The notes under the pieces were generated by a model. It was not told the DNA's origin. It saw only the letters and a list, made by a program, of their open reading frames with translations, and searched no databases. Shown in pieces: positions 63,477 to 64,000 of a DNA stretch of 64,000 bases (position 1 is its first letter; each line of letters begins with the position of its first letter). The position numbers and the translations under genes are program-made. Origin of the DNA: Streptococcus infantis ATCC 700779 (GTDB lineage: Bacteria; Bacillota; Bacilli; Lactobacillales; Streptococcaceae); NCBI RefSeq assembly GCF_000187465.1, contig NZ_GL732439.1, positions 764,729 through 828,728 of the forward strand, read 5' to 3'.

Positions 63477-64000
63477 TTACCGTATCCATCGAAAAGCACG
63501 TCTTAATTCATCCGTACCATTTTTAAAAAAGCATAAACCATGTGCAAGTATGATCTTATCAGGTTTCCAGTTTAACATACGGGAAAAGGAAGTCTTTGCT
63601 TCCCTTTCTCTTCCTATGAAAGTCATCCGATAATCAATAGGAGTTTGACCATCAGGGGATGTTACACGAGCTAAACGATAGAATCTTCTGCGGATTGGAC
63701 TAGCTATCTTTTCCGGTTCAAAGTTCTCTATGAGGTCTGTTACAATCAGTGTTTTAGTTGATTTATGAAAAAATACCACCTCTTCAATGACTGAACTTCC
63801 CTTAAAAATGAGTTGATCAATCTCATCAGACCATAAGTCAGGAGCCTTATCTGTTAAGGGAACATCAAATACAACCTTGACTTTCTGACTTTTCGCTCTC
63901 TCTTCTACTCCTGGACTAGACCATGCCTGCGCATGAGGATATCTTTGTTTCCAATCTGCAATATAGGAGTAGTGAATTTTATTTGGTGAAATCAGGTAAG
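63477..64000 (-). CDS. DUF4336 family protein (5' end outside the window)
   Basis: The frame is open from the window edge to TAA at 63479-63477; at least 173 codons are visible and no start can be set. The visible part begins [20 protein letters not shown] and contains [17 protein letters not shown] and [19 protein letters not shown], which match DUF4336, a metallo-beta-lactamase-like family of unknown function. 13 bp upstream of ung on the same strand. Confidence 0.8.
   Translation of the reverse strand, partial: YLISPNKIHYSYIADWKQRYPHAQAWSSPGVEERAKSQKVKVVFDVPLTDKAPDLWSDEIDQLIFKGSSVIEEVVFFHKSTKTLIVTDLIENFEPEKIASPIRRRFYRLARVTSPDGQTPIDYRMTFIGREREAKTSFSRMLNWKPDKIILAHGLCFFKNGTDELRRAFRWIR

Overview
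The window is a chromosomal segment of a mitis-group Streptococcus (S. mitis, S. oralis or a close relative of S. pneumoniae). The evidence is the AT-rich base composition, the abundance of extended -10 promoters, the 356-residue XerS with a streptococcal dif site beside it, a dihydrolipoamide dehydrogenase that carries its own lipoyl domain, and gene blocks known from pneumococcus (rlmCD; speA/speE/nspC/aguA/aguB; relQ-nadK-rluD-pta; rbgA-rnhB; xerS; lplA-PDH; pyrC-mutX-ung). The dif site at 51472-51502 places the window at the replication terminus. Genes right of it (52.7-64 kb) all lie on the minus strand, while most genes just left of it lie on the plus strand.

Layout. 0-2.5 kb: a secreted DUF1002 protein and the rRNA methyltransferase RlmCD. 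2.5-11.35 kb: an AT-rich accessory island framed by two extra copies of an rlmD-like 3' end. It carries a ribbon-helix-helix regulator with an R2K ATP-grasp protein under shared operator-like repeats, a strongly promoted small membrane peptide, a large protein with a HEPN-type motif, two HTH-like proteins, a UDG-fold protein and an AlkD-like HEAT protein. No integrase or transposase is visible. By position it corresponds to the hotspot downstream of rlmCD that holds pathogenicity island 1 in pneumococcus, but piaABCD and pezAT are absent. 11.4-22.4 kb: a second variable stretch of CPBP protease, nucleotidyltransferase-like and immunity-like small proteins, gene remnants, a direct repeat, a holin-like type I toxin locus, a lipid kinase, an RDD protein, a DUF4300 lipoprotein and two divergent paralogous membrane proteins.

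22.6-29.7 kb: a strongly promoted structured leader or ncRNA ending in a terminator, then a six-gene polyamine operon combining a decarboxylase, spermidine synthase, the carboxynorspermidine route and the agmatine route to putrescine. 30-30.7 kb: an AbrB/Doc toxin-antitoxin pair. 30.8-43.5 kb: a permease pair, Tex, SprT-like, PspC-domain and VIT1-like proteins, MetY, RadC, a glutamine amidotransferase, Rex, a cysteine desulfurase group, PRPP synthetase and a CYTH protein. 43.6-51.2 kb: RelQ, NAD kinase, RluD, Pta, RbgA, RNase HII, a ClC transporter and a second CPBP protease. 51.5-64 kb: dif/xerS, a gene broken by an in-frame TGA, lipoate ligase and the pyruvate/acetoin dehydrogenase complex (E1a-E1b-E2-E3, read right to left), then a MATE transporter, PyrC, MutX, Ung and a DUF4336 protein cut by the window edge.

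The most notable observations are the island framed by rlmD 3'-end copies, the RHH/R2K module, the leader-coupled type I toxin, the unassigned structured RNA before the polyamine operon, and a metY terminator hairpin that contains the radC competence-type promoter element and ribosome binding site. All functional calls come from reading motifs by eye; no database search was run.
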